From contig CALCZO010000033.1 of assembly GCA_937903315.1 (NCBI GenBank), positions 1-15,455 of the forward strand: a stretch of 15,455 nt of DNA, written 5' to 3'. Positions 1 to 6,218 of this stretch are shown one piece after another. This DNA comes from an uncultured Alphaproteobacteria bacterium (lineage in GTDB: Bacteria > Pseudomonadota > Alphaproteobacteria > Rhizobiales > Beijerinckiaceae). The notes under the pieces were generated by a model. The model ran no database searches. It was not told where the DNA came from and saw only the letters and a list, made by a program, of their open reading frames with translations. Both the position numbers and the translations under genes were made by a program. Within the stretch, counting starts at the first letter, position 1; every line of letters starts with the position of its first letter.

Positions 1-180
1 CCGGGCGAGAGCAAGCATGCCGACATCGGCATCTCGCTGCCCGGCACCGGCGAGACGCCGGCGGCCCCGGTGTTCATCGATGGGCAGAAGGCGCTGACCC
101 TGCGCGGGGCCGGCATCGCGGCGGAGTTCAAGACGCTGGTCGCAGAGTATATCGAGAAGAGATACGGCGCGCCGCGCTGA
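1..180 (+). CDS. ispG: 4-hydroxy-3-methylbut-2-enyl diphosphate synthase, C-terminal fragment
   Basis: Only the last 59 residues are inside the window; the gene enters from the left edge. The product (IspG/GcpE) is the cytosolic [4Fe-4S] enzyme that reductively opens methylerythritol cyclodiphosphate to HMBPP in the MEP isoprenoid pathway. The fragment opens with PGESKHADIG. This is the tail of the family's NGPGE motif, whose Glu (third visible residue) is known as the non-cysteine ligand of the cluster. The following segment ISLPGTGETPAAPVFIDG is typical of alphaproteobacterial IspG. The protein ends normally (EKRYGAPR) at TGA 178-180. That stop directly abuts the stop of the convergent purQ gene, leaving no space for a terminator. 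Identification is by motif; the missing N-terminal part, with the three cluster cysteines, cannot be checked here. Confidence 0.9.
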   Translation, partial: PGESKHADIGISLPGTGETPAAPVFIDGQKALTLRGAGIAAEFKTLVAEYIEKRYGAPR

Positions 181-861
181 TCAGGCCGCCAGCCCCTTGA
201 ACAGCGCCAGCCCGTCGGTGCCGCCGGTCAGCGTCTCGATCAGGTTTTCGGGATGCGGCATCATGCCCAGCACGTTGCGCTTGTCCGAGTAAATGCCGGC
301 GATGTGGTTCAGCGAACCGTTGATGTTGGCCGCCTCGCTGGTGTTGCCGCTGGCGTCGCAATAGCGGAAGGCAACACGGTCCTCGCCCTCCAGCCGCGCC
401 AGGGTTTCGGCGTCGGCGGTGTAGTTGCCTTCGCCGTGGGCGATGCAGACCTCGATCACCTGATCGCGGCGATAGAGCCGGGTGAACGGCGTATCGGTGC
501 GACCGACCTTCAGATGCTGCATCTTGCAGATGAATTTCAGCCCGGCGTTGCGGGTGAGAATACCGGGCAGCAGGCCCGATTCGCAGAGAATCTGGAAGCC
601 GTTGCAGATGCCCAGCACCAGCCCGCCGCCGGCCGCGTGCTTGCGCACCGCCTCCATGATGTGGGCGCGACCGGCGATCGCACCGCAGCGCAGATAGTCA
701 CCGTAGGAAAAGCCGCCGGGCAGCACGACAAGATCGGTGCCCTTGGGCAGGTCGTAATCGGCGTGCCAGGCGTGCGAGACCCTCGCGCCGCCGAGCCTCA
801 GCGCGCGGGCGACATCGCCCTCGCGGTTCGAGCCGGGAAAGGTGATGACGGCGGCGTGCAT
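181..861 (-). CDS. purQ: Phosphoribosylformylglycinamidine synthase, glutaminase subunit PurQ
   Basis: The 226-aa product is the class I glutamine amidotransferase subunit of FGAM synthase. It releases ammonia from glutamine for step 4 of de novo purine synthesis and works in the cytosol with PurL and PurS. The N-terminus carries FPGSNREGD, and LPGGFSYGDYLRCGA follows near residues 47-61. The nucleophile elbow GICNGFQIL places the catalytic Cys at 86. MMPHPENL near the C-terminus supplies the His203/Glu205 pair. Length matches stand-alone PurQ of the PurSQL type. The start ATG (861-859) overlaps the purS stop in a TGATG arrangement, so translation is probably coupled. purL and purC, often adjacent in this family of operons, are not in the window; ispG converges directly on purQ's stop. 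Confidence 0.97.
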   Translation of the reverse strand: MHAAVITFPGSNREGDVARALRLGGARVSHAWHADYDLPKGTDLVVLPGGFSYGDYLRCGAIAGRAHIMEAVRKHAAGGGLVLGICNGFQILCESGLLPGILTRNAGLKFICKMQHLKVGRTDTPFTRLYRRDQVIEVCIAHGEGNYTADAETLARLEGEDRVAFRYCDASGNTSEAANINGSLNHIAGIYSDKRNVLGMMPHPENLIETLTGGTDGLALFKGLAA

Positions 862-1100
862 CAGAGCACCTCGATGCGGTAGTTCTCGATCACGGTGTTG
901 GCGAGCAGCTTTTCCGCCGCCTGCTTCAGCAGCGCCTCGGCCCCGGCCCTGTCGGCAGCCTCGACCTCGATGTCGAACACCTTGCCCTGCCGCACCGACG
1001 CGATGCCGGCGACATCGAGCGAGCGCAGCGCGCCTTCGATGGCCTTGCCCTGCGGATCGAGAACGCCGGTCTTGAGGGTGACGGTGACGCGGGCTTTCAT
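861..1100 (-). CDS. purS: Phosphoribosylformylglycinamidine synthase subunit PurS
   Basis: The 79-aa product is the small structural subunit that bridges PurQ and PurL in the FGAM synthase complex and helps channel ammonia. It begins MKARVTVTLKTGVLDPQGKA, the standard PurS N-terminus, and shows the family core SVRQGKVFDIEV. The reading frame is open further upstream to 1163, but I place the start at ATG 1100. There it matches the family length, and a GGAG ribosome-binding site lies 7 nt upstream (minus-strand GGAGAAAGCC then ATG). Its TGA overlaps the purQ ATG by one base. The gap to the upstream metW stop is 59 bp, so a shared metX-metW-purS-purQ transcript is plausible. A separate promoter in that gap cannot be excluded. 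Confidence 0.95.
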   Translation of the reverse strand: MKARVTVTLKTGVLDPQGKAIEGALRSLDVAGIASVRQGKVFDIEVEAADRAGAEALLKQAAEKLLANTVIENYRIEVL

Positions 1101-1159
1101 GGCTTTCTCCGGACGGCGTAGGGGGACTGACCGGCAGTTACACCAATCAGGCCCGCCTT

Positions 1160-1801
1160 TCAAACCCGGCGCAGCAGAAACACCGCCTGTTCACCCATGA
1201 TATTCCAGAACCACCACGGCGCGTTGAACCCCAGTTCCGCCCCCGAGGCATTGAGCGCGACGGCCTTGTCGATCCGGGCGGGGATCTCGTCCACCAGCGC
1301 GACAAAATCGGCGATGGTGCAGAAGTGGATGTTCGGCGTGTCGTACCAGTTGTAGCGCAGGTTGGCGGTGACCGGCATGCGCCCGTTGAAGAACAGGCTG
1401 GAGCGCACCCGCCAATGGCCGAAATTGGGGAACGAGACGACCGCATGGCGGCCGATGCGCAGCATCTGTTCCAGCACCTTGCGCGGGTTGCGCGTCGCCT
1501 GAAGCGTCTGCGACAGGACGACATAGTCGAAGCAATCGGTCGGATAATCGATCAGGTCGGTATCGGCATCGCCCTGAATGACCGCGTGGCCGCGCGCCAC
1601 GCATTGCGCCACGCCCTCGCGGCTGAGTTCGATGCCGCGGCCATCGACCCCCTTGCGCTCGGTCAGCAGCGTCAGCAGCGCGCCGTCGCCGCAGCCGACA
1701 TCGAGTACCCGCGCGCCCGGCGTCACCATGTCTGCGACGACGAGATAGTCGACGCGGGCCTGCGTCGCAGCGGAATGATCGCGCAATTCGGCGTCCGTCA
1801 T
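1160..1801 (-). CDS. metW: Methionine biosynthesis protein MetW (SAM-dependent methyltransferase fold)
   Basis: The 213-aa protein belongs to the MetW family, which is found next to metX in many proteobacteria and supports the homoserine acylation step. The biochemical role is less settled than the genetic association. The Rossmann-type SAM motif VLDVGCGDG lies at residues 32-40. The family signatures SFPNFGHWRVR and RYNWYDTPNIHFCT are both present, and the protein ends in the usual FLLRRV-like tail. Two adjacent starts exist: GTG at 1804 and ATG at 1801. I prefer ATG 1801 because it overlaps the metX stop as TGATG, the same coupling used by purS-purQ. The close link to metX argues that the two proteins are made in a fixed ratio. 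Confidence 0.95.
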   Translation of the reverse strand: MTDAELRDHSAATQARVDYLVVADMVTPGARVLDVGCGDGALLTLLTERKGVDGRGIELSREGVAQCVARGHAVIQGDADTDLIDYPTDCFDYVVLSQTLQATRNPRKVLEQMLRIGRHAVVSFPNFGHWRVRSSLFFNGRMPVTANLRYNWYDTPNIHFCTIADFVALVDEIPARIDKAVALNASGAELGFNAPWWFWNIMGEQAVFLLRRV

Positions 1802-2961
1802 CACACCCCCCGTGCCTTGGCGGCGGCTTCGAGAAACCCGCCCATGGTGGAAAACAGTGCCGGTTCGTCCAGCAGGAAGGCGTCATGCCCCTTGTCGCTC
1901 TCGATTTCGACAAACGACACCGGCGCGCCGGCGGCATTGAGCGCATGGACGATGGCCCGGCTGTCCGAGGTCGGGAACAGCCAGTCGGAGGTGAACGAGA
2001 TGACGCAGAACCGCGTTTTCGACCCCGTGAACGCATGGGCCAGCCGCCCGCCATGATCGGCAGCGAGATCGAAGTAGTTCATCGCCCGGGTCAGATACAG
2101 GTACGAATTGGCGTCGAACCGCTCGACAAAGGTCGATCCCTGATGGCGCAGGTAGCTCTCGACCTGAAAATCGGCATCGAACGAGAAGGTCCGGGCCTCG
2201 CGGTTCTGGAGCTCGCGGCCGAACTTGCGTTGCAGCGCCTGCTCGGACAGGTAGGTGATATGCGCGGCCATGCGAGCCACCGACAGGCCCTTGATCGGCC
2301 GCGTGCCCTCTTCGAGATAGCGCCCGCCGCGCCAGTCGGGATCAGCCATCACCGCCTGCCGGCCCACCTCGTCGAAGGCGATGTTCTGCGCCGAATGCTT
2401 GGCGCCGGTGGCGATCGGCATCGCCGAGAACACCCGGTCGGGATAGCGCGCGGCCCAGTCGAGCACCTGCATGCCGCCCATCGACCCGCCGACGACCGAC
2501 AGAAGCTGGCTGATGCCGAGATGCTCGACCAGCATCGCCTGCGCCTTCACCATGTCGCCGATGGTCACGACCGGAAAATCGAGGCCATAGGGCTTGCCGG
2601 TCTCCGGGTTGAGCGAGGAGGGGCCGGACGTTCCCATGCAGGCGCCGAGCACATTGGCGCAGATGACGAAATAGCGGTCGGTATCGATCAGCTTGCCCGG
2701 CCCGATCATGATCTCCCACCAGCCGGCCTTGCCGGTGACGGGATGGATGTTGGCGACATGCTGGTCGCCGGTCAGCGCATGGCAGATCAGGATCGCGTTG
2801 GTCCTGGCCGCGTTCAGCGTGCCATAGGTCTGGTAGGCGACCTGAAGCGGGGCGAAAAACTGCCCGGCATCGAGCAGCAGCGGCTGGTCCATGCCAAAGC
2901 GGACCACGGCGCTGTGCGGGGTCTCGGCTTCGCTGAGGGCTCTGGCGCTCTTGGTTGGCAT
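1801..2961 (-). CDS. metX: Homoserine O-acyltransferase MetX
   Basis: The 386-aa enzyme is a cytosolic alpha/beta-hydrolase that acylates the hydroxyl of L-homoserine, the committed step towards methionine. Family hallmarks are ICHALTGDQH near residue 59, GACMGTSGPSS near 106-116 and the nucleophile elbow VVGGSMGGMQ with Ser160. Asp326 (in SDWLFP) and His359 (in KGHDAF) complete the expected catalytic triad. Acetyl-CoA is the usual donor, but some MetX-family enzymes use succinyl-CoA, and I cannot assign the donor by eye. The start ATG at 2961 has no strong Shine-Dalgarno. Its leader (2962-3060) contains several inverted repeats, listed separately, which may carry the regulation. metW follows with overlapping stop and start codons. 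Confidence 0.96.
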   Translation of the reverse strand: MPTKSARALSEAETPHSAVVRFGMDQPLLLDAGQFFAPLQVAYQTYGTLNAARTNAILICHALTGDQHVANIHPVTGKAGWWEIMIGPGKLIDTDRYFVICANVLGACMGTSGPSSLNPETGKPYGLDFPVVTIGDMVKAQAMLVEHLGISQLLSVVGGSMGGMQVLDWAARYPDRVFSAMPIATGAKHSAQNIAFDEVGRQAVMADPDWRGGRYLEEGTRPIKGLSVARMAAHITYLSEQALQRKFGRELQNREARTFSFDADFQVESYLRHQGSTFVERFDANSYLYLTRAMNYFDLAADHGGRLAHAFTGSKTRFCVISFTSDWLFPTSDSRAIVHALNAAGAPVSFVEIESDKGHDAFLLDEPALFSTMGGFLEAAAKARGV

Positions 2962-2982
2962 GACTGCACTCGCAAAACGAAC

Positions 2983-3039
2983 GAATTCTGGAATTCAATC
3001 GGAATGTTCTTTGTAGCGAACAACTGATGAAAATTCCAG
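2983..3039 (-). promoter_or_regulatory. Candidate structured 5' leader or operator of metX
   Basis: In the metX transcript direction, CTGGAATT (3039 to 3032) is perfectly complementary to AATTCCAG (2995 to 2988). Nested between them is TGTTC-N8-GAACA (3022 to 3005), which could form a hairpin with an 8-nt loop. The 3' arm also lies in GAATTC-CA-GAATTC (2996 to 2983), which can fold locally as GAAT/ATTC, so the two pairings exclude each other. As DNA, the paired GAATTC and TGTTC-N8-GAACA dyads could instead be operator sites. The sequence does not match the SAM-II consensus as I remember it. Evidence is complementarity only. Confidence 0.35.
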
Positions 3040-3053
3040 CCCCGGATTCGGGG
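3040..3053. repeat. GC-rich perfect inverted repeat upstream of metX
   Basis: CCCCG-GATT-CGGGG forms a 5-bp stem with a 4-nt loop on either strand. It lies immediately upstream of the outer inverted-repeat arm in the metX leader, about 80 bp before the metX start. No T-tract follows on either strand, so it is not a classical terminator. It could be the first hairpin of a longer metX leader structure or part of a protein-binding site. Confidence 0.35.
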
Positions 3054-3189
3054 CAGTTTGGGGCGATTATCCCAGCCGGCCTGCCAGTTCGGCAGACAGA
3101 CCCTGCATCAGGCCGACGCCACGCTTTACCTTGGTGATCCGCCGATGTTTAACGGGCGGGTCGTTCACCCGTCTTGCCCGGAACCCGTC

Positions 3190-4047
3190 ATGGCCGATGC
3201 CCCGATTGCCGCCACGCCCAAGGTTGCGCAGAAGGAAATCGGCCTCGCCGATCTCCGGATCGAACTGGACCGAATCGATGCGGCGATGCAGGCGCTGCTG
3301 ATCGAACGCAGCGAGATCACCGACAGGGTCGAACAGGTCAAGCGCAAGGCGGGCACAGCGGGGTCCGCGTTCCGTCCCGGCCGCGAGGCCGAGATCATGC
3401 GGATGCTCGCCGCCCGTCATCGCGGCAGCTACCCGTTCGACGGCACGGAAAACATCTGGCGCGTCATCATCGCCACCTCGACCTACACGCAGGTGCCCTA
3501 CACCGTGCATGGCGACATCTCCGGCGGCGACGGCCCGATGCGCGATTCGGTGCGATTCCATTTCGGATTCACCGTGCCGTTTGTCGCCCATCCCGATGCG
3601 GTGTCGGTGATCGAGGCAGTGGCCGAACGTGCCTCCGATCTCGGCATGTTCTCGCGCATCCAGGCGATCGAGACCGGCGCCTGGTGGCGATTGCTACATG
3701 GCGAAGCGCGGCCCAAGATCATCGTCCGCCTGCCGTTCGTCGAGCGCGCCAATCATCCCTCCGGCATTCCGGCCTTTGTCATCGCCAAGCCGCTGAAGGA
3801 AGCGGCGGTGCGCGAGGAAATCGTTGCCAGCCTGTGGATCGAGCGCTGGAAACCCGGCGTTCCGGCGGCGCTGGAGGCGCTCGGCGCGCGGATCGAGGCG
3901 ACGGCGGGGATCGAGAGCGGGCTTTCGCTGCTGGTCACGCACCCCGGTGCGGTACCGGTCGAGGCGGTGCGGGCGGCGCTGAAGCAGGCCGGCTGCATCT
4001 GCCGTTACGAGGAGGTCGGCAGCCACGCGGCGGCTTTTGCGCTGTAG
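3190..4047 (+). CDS. Chorismate mutase (AroQ class) with long uncharacterised C-terminal domain
   Basis: The 285-aa product carries an AroQ chorismate mutase domain at about residues 19-102, converting chorismate to prephenate in the cytosol. Aligned by eye to the E. coli P-protein mutase domain, the active-site residues are kept: Arg23 (for R11), Arg40 (R28), Lys51 (K39), then Arg64-Glu65 (R51-E52). Residues 105-285 form a second region with no motif I recognise. It is rich in short hydrophobic strands such as PKIIVRLPFV and PAFVIAKPL, and is far beyond the roughly 90-100 aa needed for a mutase. I chose ATG 3190 because MADAPIAATPK leads directly into the domain; ATG 3145 is an alternative that would add 15 unlikely residues. 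The Shine-Dalgarno is weak (GGAA). hisC and tyrC follow on the same strand, consistent with tyrosine/phenylalanine synthesis. Confidence 0.9.
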   Translation: MADAPIAATPKVAQKEIGLADLRIELDRIDAAMQALLIERSEITDRVEQVKRKAGTAGSAFRPGREAEIMRMLAARHRGSYPFDGTENIWRVIIATSTYTQVPYTVHGDISGGDGPMRDSVRFHFGFTVPFVAHPDAVSVIEAVAERASDLGMFSRIQAIETGAWWRLLHGEARPKIIVRLPFVERANHPSGIPAFVIAKPLKEAAVREEIVASLWIERWKPGVPAALEALGARIEATAGIESGLSLLVTHPGAVPVEAVRAALKQAGCICRYEEVGSHAAAFAL

Positions 4048-4130
4048 GGCGTCAAGCCTCGTGACAGAAGCGGCAAAACGCGCTTAAGACAGGCGCATTG
4101 TTCTTCGCCGTCCAGTGTCCGAGGCCCGCC

Positions 4131-5237
4131 ATGTCGTCATCCGTTCCCGCCCGTCCCGTGCCGCGCGCCGGCGTCATGGACATCGAGGCCTATGTGCCGG
4201 GCAAGAGCGCCGCACCGGCCGGAATCAAGCTCTACAAGCTGTCGTCGAACGAAACCCCGCTTGGCGCCAGCCCGAAGGCGATTGCGGCCTATCGCGCGGT
4301 GGCCGACAAGCTCGAACTCTATCCCGACGGCAGTTCGACCGTACTGCGCGAGGCGATCGCCCGCCGCTACGGGCTCGATCCGGCGCGGATCATCTGCGGC
4401 GCGGGATCGGACGAGATCCTCAATCTGATCACGCACGCCTTCATCGGCCCCGGTGACGAGGGGATTTTCACCGAACACGGCTTTCTGGTCTATCGCATCG
4501 CGATCACGGGCGCTGGCGGCACGCCGGTCGTGGTGAAGGAGCGGGAATTCACCGCCGATGTCGACGCGATCCTCGCCGCGGTGACCGCGCGGACCAAGGT
4601 GGTGTTCCTCGCCAATCCGAACAACCCGACCGGCACCTACATTCCGTTCTCCGAGGTCAAGCGCCTGCATGAGGGACTGCGCCGCGACATCGTGCTGGTG
4701 CTCGATGCGGCCTATGCTGAATACGTCAAGCGCAACGATTATTCGTCTGGCATCGAACTGGTCTCGGACAGCGACAACGTCATCATGGCGCGCACGTTTT
4801 CGAAGATTCACGGCCTTGCCGGCCTGCGCATCGGCTGGGGCTACATGCCGCTGGCGATTGCGGATGCGCTCAACCGTATCCGCGGCCCGTTCAACCTGTC
4901 CGCTCCGGCCATCGCGGCCGGCGCGGCGGCGATTGACGATGCGGCGCATATGGAGGCGGCGGTTGTCCATAACGAGACATGGAACGGCTGGCTGACCGCG
5001 GAACTCGGCCAGCTCGGCCTCAAGGTCACGCCATCTGTCGGAAATTTCCTGCTGATCCATTTTCCCGATACGCCGGGCAAGAGCGCGAAGGCCGCCGACG
5101 CCTATCTCAGCGGGCGCGGGCTGGTGCTGCGGGCAGTCGGCGCCTACGGCCTTCCGAACGCGCTCCGGCTGACCATCGGCTCGGAGGAGGCCAACCGGCT
5201 GGTCGTCGCCGCGCTGAAGGATTTTCTGGCGGCGTGA
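4131..5237 (+). CDS. hisC: Histidinol-phosphate / aromatic aminotransferase HisC
   Basis: The 368-aa protein is a fold-type I PLP aminotransferase of the HisC family. Visible PLP-site residues are NPNNPTG (about 162-168), Asp192 and Tyr195 in LDAAYAEY, the Schiff-base Lys225 in TFSKIHGLAGLRIGWG, and the Arg233 after it. KLSSNETPLGASP near residue 38 and LYPDGSS near 63 are HisC-type N-terminal motifs. I chose ATG 4131 because GAGG lies 6 nt upstream and the protein then has normal length; a TTG at 4098 would extend it without support. It sits 83 bp after the chorismate mutase and just before tyrC. This suggests that here it transaminates prephenate or aromatic keto acids, alone or in addition to histidinol phosphate. 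HisC enzymes are known to have this dual activity in several bacteria; for this protein it is inference. Confidence 0.94.
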   Translation: MSSSVPARPVPRAGVMDIEAYVPGKSAAPAGIKLYKLSSNETPLGASPKAIAAYRAVADKLELYPDGSSTVLREAIARRYGLDPARIICGAGSDEILNLITHAFIGPGDEGIFTEHGFLVYRIAITGAGGTPVVVKEREFTADVDAILAAVTARTKVVFLANPNNPTGTYIPFSEVKRLHEGLRRDIVLVLDAAYAEYVKRNDYSSGIELVSDSDNVIMARTFSKIHGLAGLRIGWGYMPLAIADALNRIRGPFNLSAPAIAAGAAAIDDAAHMEAAVVHNETWNGWLTAELGQLGLKVTPSVGNFLLIHFPDTPGKSAKAADAYLSGRGLVLRAVGAYGLPNALRLTIGSEEANRLVVAALKDFLAA

Positions 5238-5262
5238 TGCCGGGAGAACGATGACACCATGA
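5235..5262 (+). other. Chain of tiny overlapping ORFs linking hisC to tyrC
   Basis: The hisC stop TGA overlaps an ATG (TGATG, 5235-5239) that opens a 5-codon ORF reading MPGER. Its TGA (5252-5254) overlaps a second ATG at 5251 (ATGA) that opens a 3-codon ORF reading MTP. Its TGA (5260-5262) overlaps the tyrC ATG at 5259 (ATGA). A GGGAG lies at 5242-5246. The order would suit stepwise termination and reinitiation, but such short ORFs also arise by chance. Confidence 0.3.
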
Positions 5263-6218
5263 CCCCGATGTTCGACCGCCTCGCGCTGATCGGCCTTGGA
5301 CTGATCGGCTCCTCCATCGCCCGCGCCGCGCGGCGGCATGGTCTGGCGCGCACGATTGTCGCAATCGACGCCAGCGCCGATGTCATCGCCCGTGTCGAGG
5401 CGCTCGGCATCGCCGATGTGACGACGAGGGATCTCGTGACCGGCGTCAGCGGAGCCGATTGCGTCATCCTCTGCGTTCCGGTCGGCGCCAACGCTCAGGT
5501 CGCGGCGCTGATCGGCCCGCACCTCAAGCCCGGCGCGATCGTCTCGGATGTCGGCTCGGTCAAGGGTGCGGTGGTGCGCGATGTCGCGCCGCATCTGCCG
5601 GCCGGCGTGCATTTCATCCCGGCCCATCCGGTGGCGGGCACCGAATATTCCGGCCCCGATGCCGGTTTCGCGACCCTGTTCGAGAACCGCTGGCTGGTCC
5701 TGACACCGCCGCCCGATCAGGACCCCGATGCGATTGCGACGGTGCAGCGGTTCTGGGAGGCTCTGGGCTCGAATGTCGAGATCATGAGCGCGCAGCACCA
5801 TGATCTCGTGCTGGCGATCACCAGCCATGTGCCGCATCTGATCGCCTACAATCTGGTCGGCACCGCCTACGATCTTGAATCGGTCGTCGAGCAGGAGGTG
5901 ATCAAGTTCTCCGCCGGCGGCTTCCGCGATTCGACACGCCTTGCCGCTTCCGATCCGACGATGTGGCGCGACGTCTTCCTCAACAACAAGGAGGCGGTGC
6001 TCGAGATGGTCGCGCGCTTCTCCGAAGACCTTGCCGCATTGGCGCGGATGATCCGCTGGGGCGACGGGGACGGGCTGCACGACCTGTTCACGCGCACGCG
6101 CGCCATCCGCCGCTCGATCATCGCTTCGGGACAGGACACGGCGGCACCGAACTTCGGCCGCGCCGACGGCATCGCCGCCACGCCCGGCCGCCCCGGCGAT
6201 CCGCCGATCAGTCAGTAG
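5259..6218 (+). CDS. tyrC: Prephenate/arogenate dehydrogenase (TyrA/TyrC family)
   Basis: The 319-aa NAD(P)-dependent dehydrogenase oxidatively decarboxylates prephenate or arogenate on the way to tyrosine. The Rossmann motif LIGLGLIGSS lies at residues 10-19. Asp37 at the end of the second strand (VAIDAS) favours NAD over NADP. GSVKG (99-103), the likely catalytic His123 in AHPVAGTEYSG and the SHVPH segment complete the family pattern, and FRDSTRLAASDPTMW is also typical. I use ATG 5259, 12 nt after GGGAG; ATG 5268 is possible. Two tiny ORFs bridge the hisC stop and this start (see separate entry). The last 7 bases overlap the convergent DUF2125 gene. The C-terminal 25-30 residues are proline/glycine-rich and probably disordered. 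Whether prephenate or arogenate is preferred cannot be read from sequence; the upstream aminotransferase makes arogenate possible. Confidence 0.93.
   Translation: MTPMFDRLALIGLGLIGSSIARAARRHGLARTIVAIDASADVIARVEALGIADVTTRDLVTGVSGADCVILCVPVGANAQVAALIGPHLKPGAIVSDVGSVKGAVVRDVAPHLPAGVHFIPAHPVAGTEYSGPDAGFATLFENRWLVLTPPPDQDPDAIATVQRFWEALGSNVEIMSAQHHDLVLAITSHVPHLIAYNLVGTAYDLESVVEQEVIKFSAGGFRDSTRLAASDPTMWRDVFLNNKEAVLEMVARFSEDLAALARMIRWGDGDGLHDLFTRTRAIRRSIIASGQDTAAPNFGRADGIAATPGRPGDPPISQ

Larger units (their letters stand above)
2962..3189. promoter_or_regulatory. Divergent intergenic region between metX and the chorismate mutase gene
   Basis: This 228-bp stretch must hold the promoters of both divergent genes. 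The metX-proximal half (2983-3053) is rich in inverted repeats and contains two GAATTC copies. The half nearer the chorismate mutase contains CTGCC-AGTTC-GGCAG (3081-3095), a short dyad. On the minus strand GATAAT (3070-3065) would be an acceptable -10 hexamer for metX, but no good -35 is visible 16-18 bp upstream. The plus frame of the chorismate mutase stays open to 3058, but that part does not look coding. No promoter can be fixed precisely by eye. Confidence 0.5.

Noticed and set aside
3005..3022. Alphaproteobacterial LexA box
   Set aside because: The site is an inverted TGTTC-N8-GAACA, whereas the alphaproteobacterial LexA box is a direct GTTC-N7-GTTC repeat. metX is also not an expected SOS gene.
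1885..3027. Plus-strand frame of 380 codons opposite metX
   Set aside because: It mirrors metX almost exactly; MetX has the full catalytic triad and family motifs, the antisense frame has none.
2962..3060. SAM-II riboswitch upstream of metX
   Set aside because: The leader is structured, but the conserved pseudoknot core of SAM-II as I remember it is not found. It is kept only as an unassigned structured leader.
3058..3189. N-terminal extension of the chorismate mutase to TTG 3058 or ATG 3145
   Set aside because: The extra residues match nothing in the family, and the domain follows naturally from ATG 3190.
4137..6080. Very long open frame on the minus strand (647 codons) antisense to hisC and tyrC
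   Set aside because: It mirrors two clear genes, is rich in Arg/His/Asp/Gly from GC-rich antisense codons and has no recognisable domain. Such shadows are expected at this GC content.
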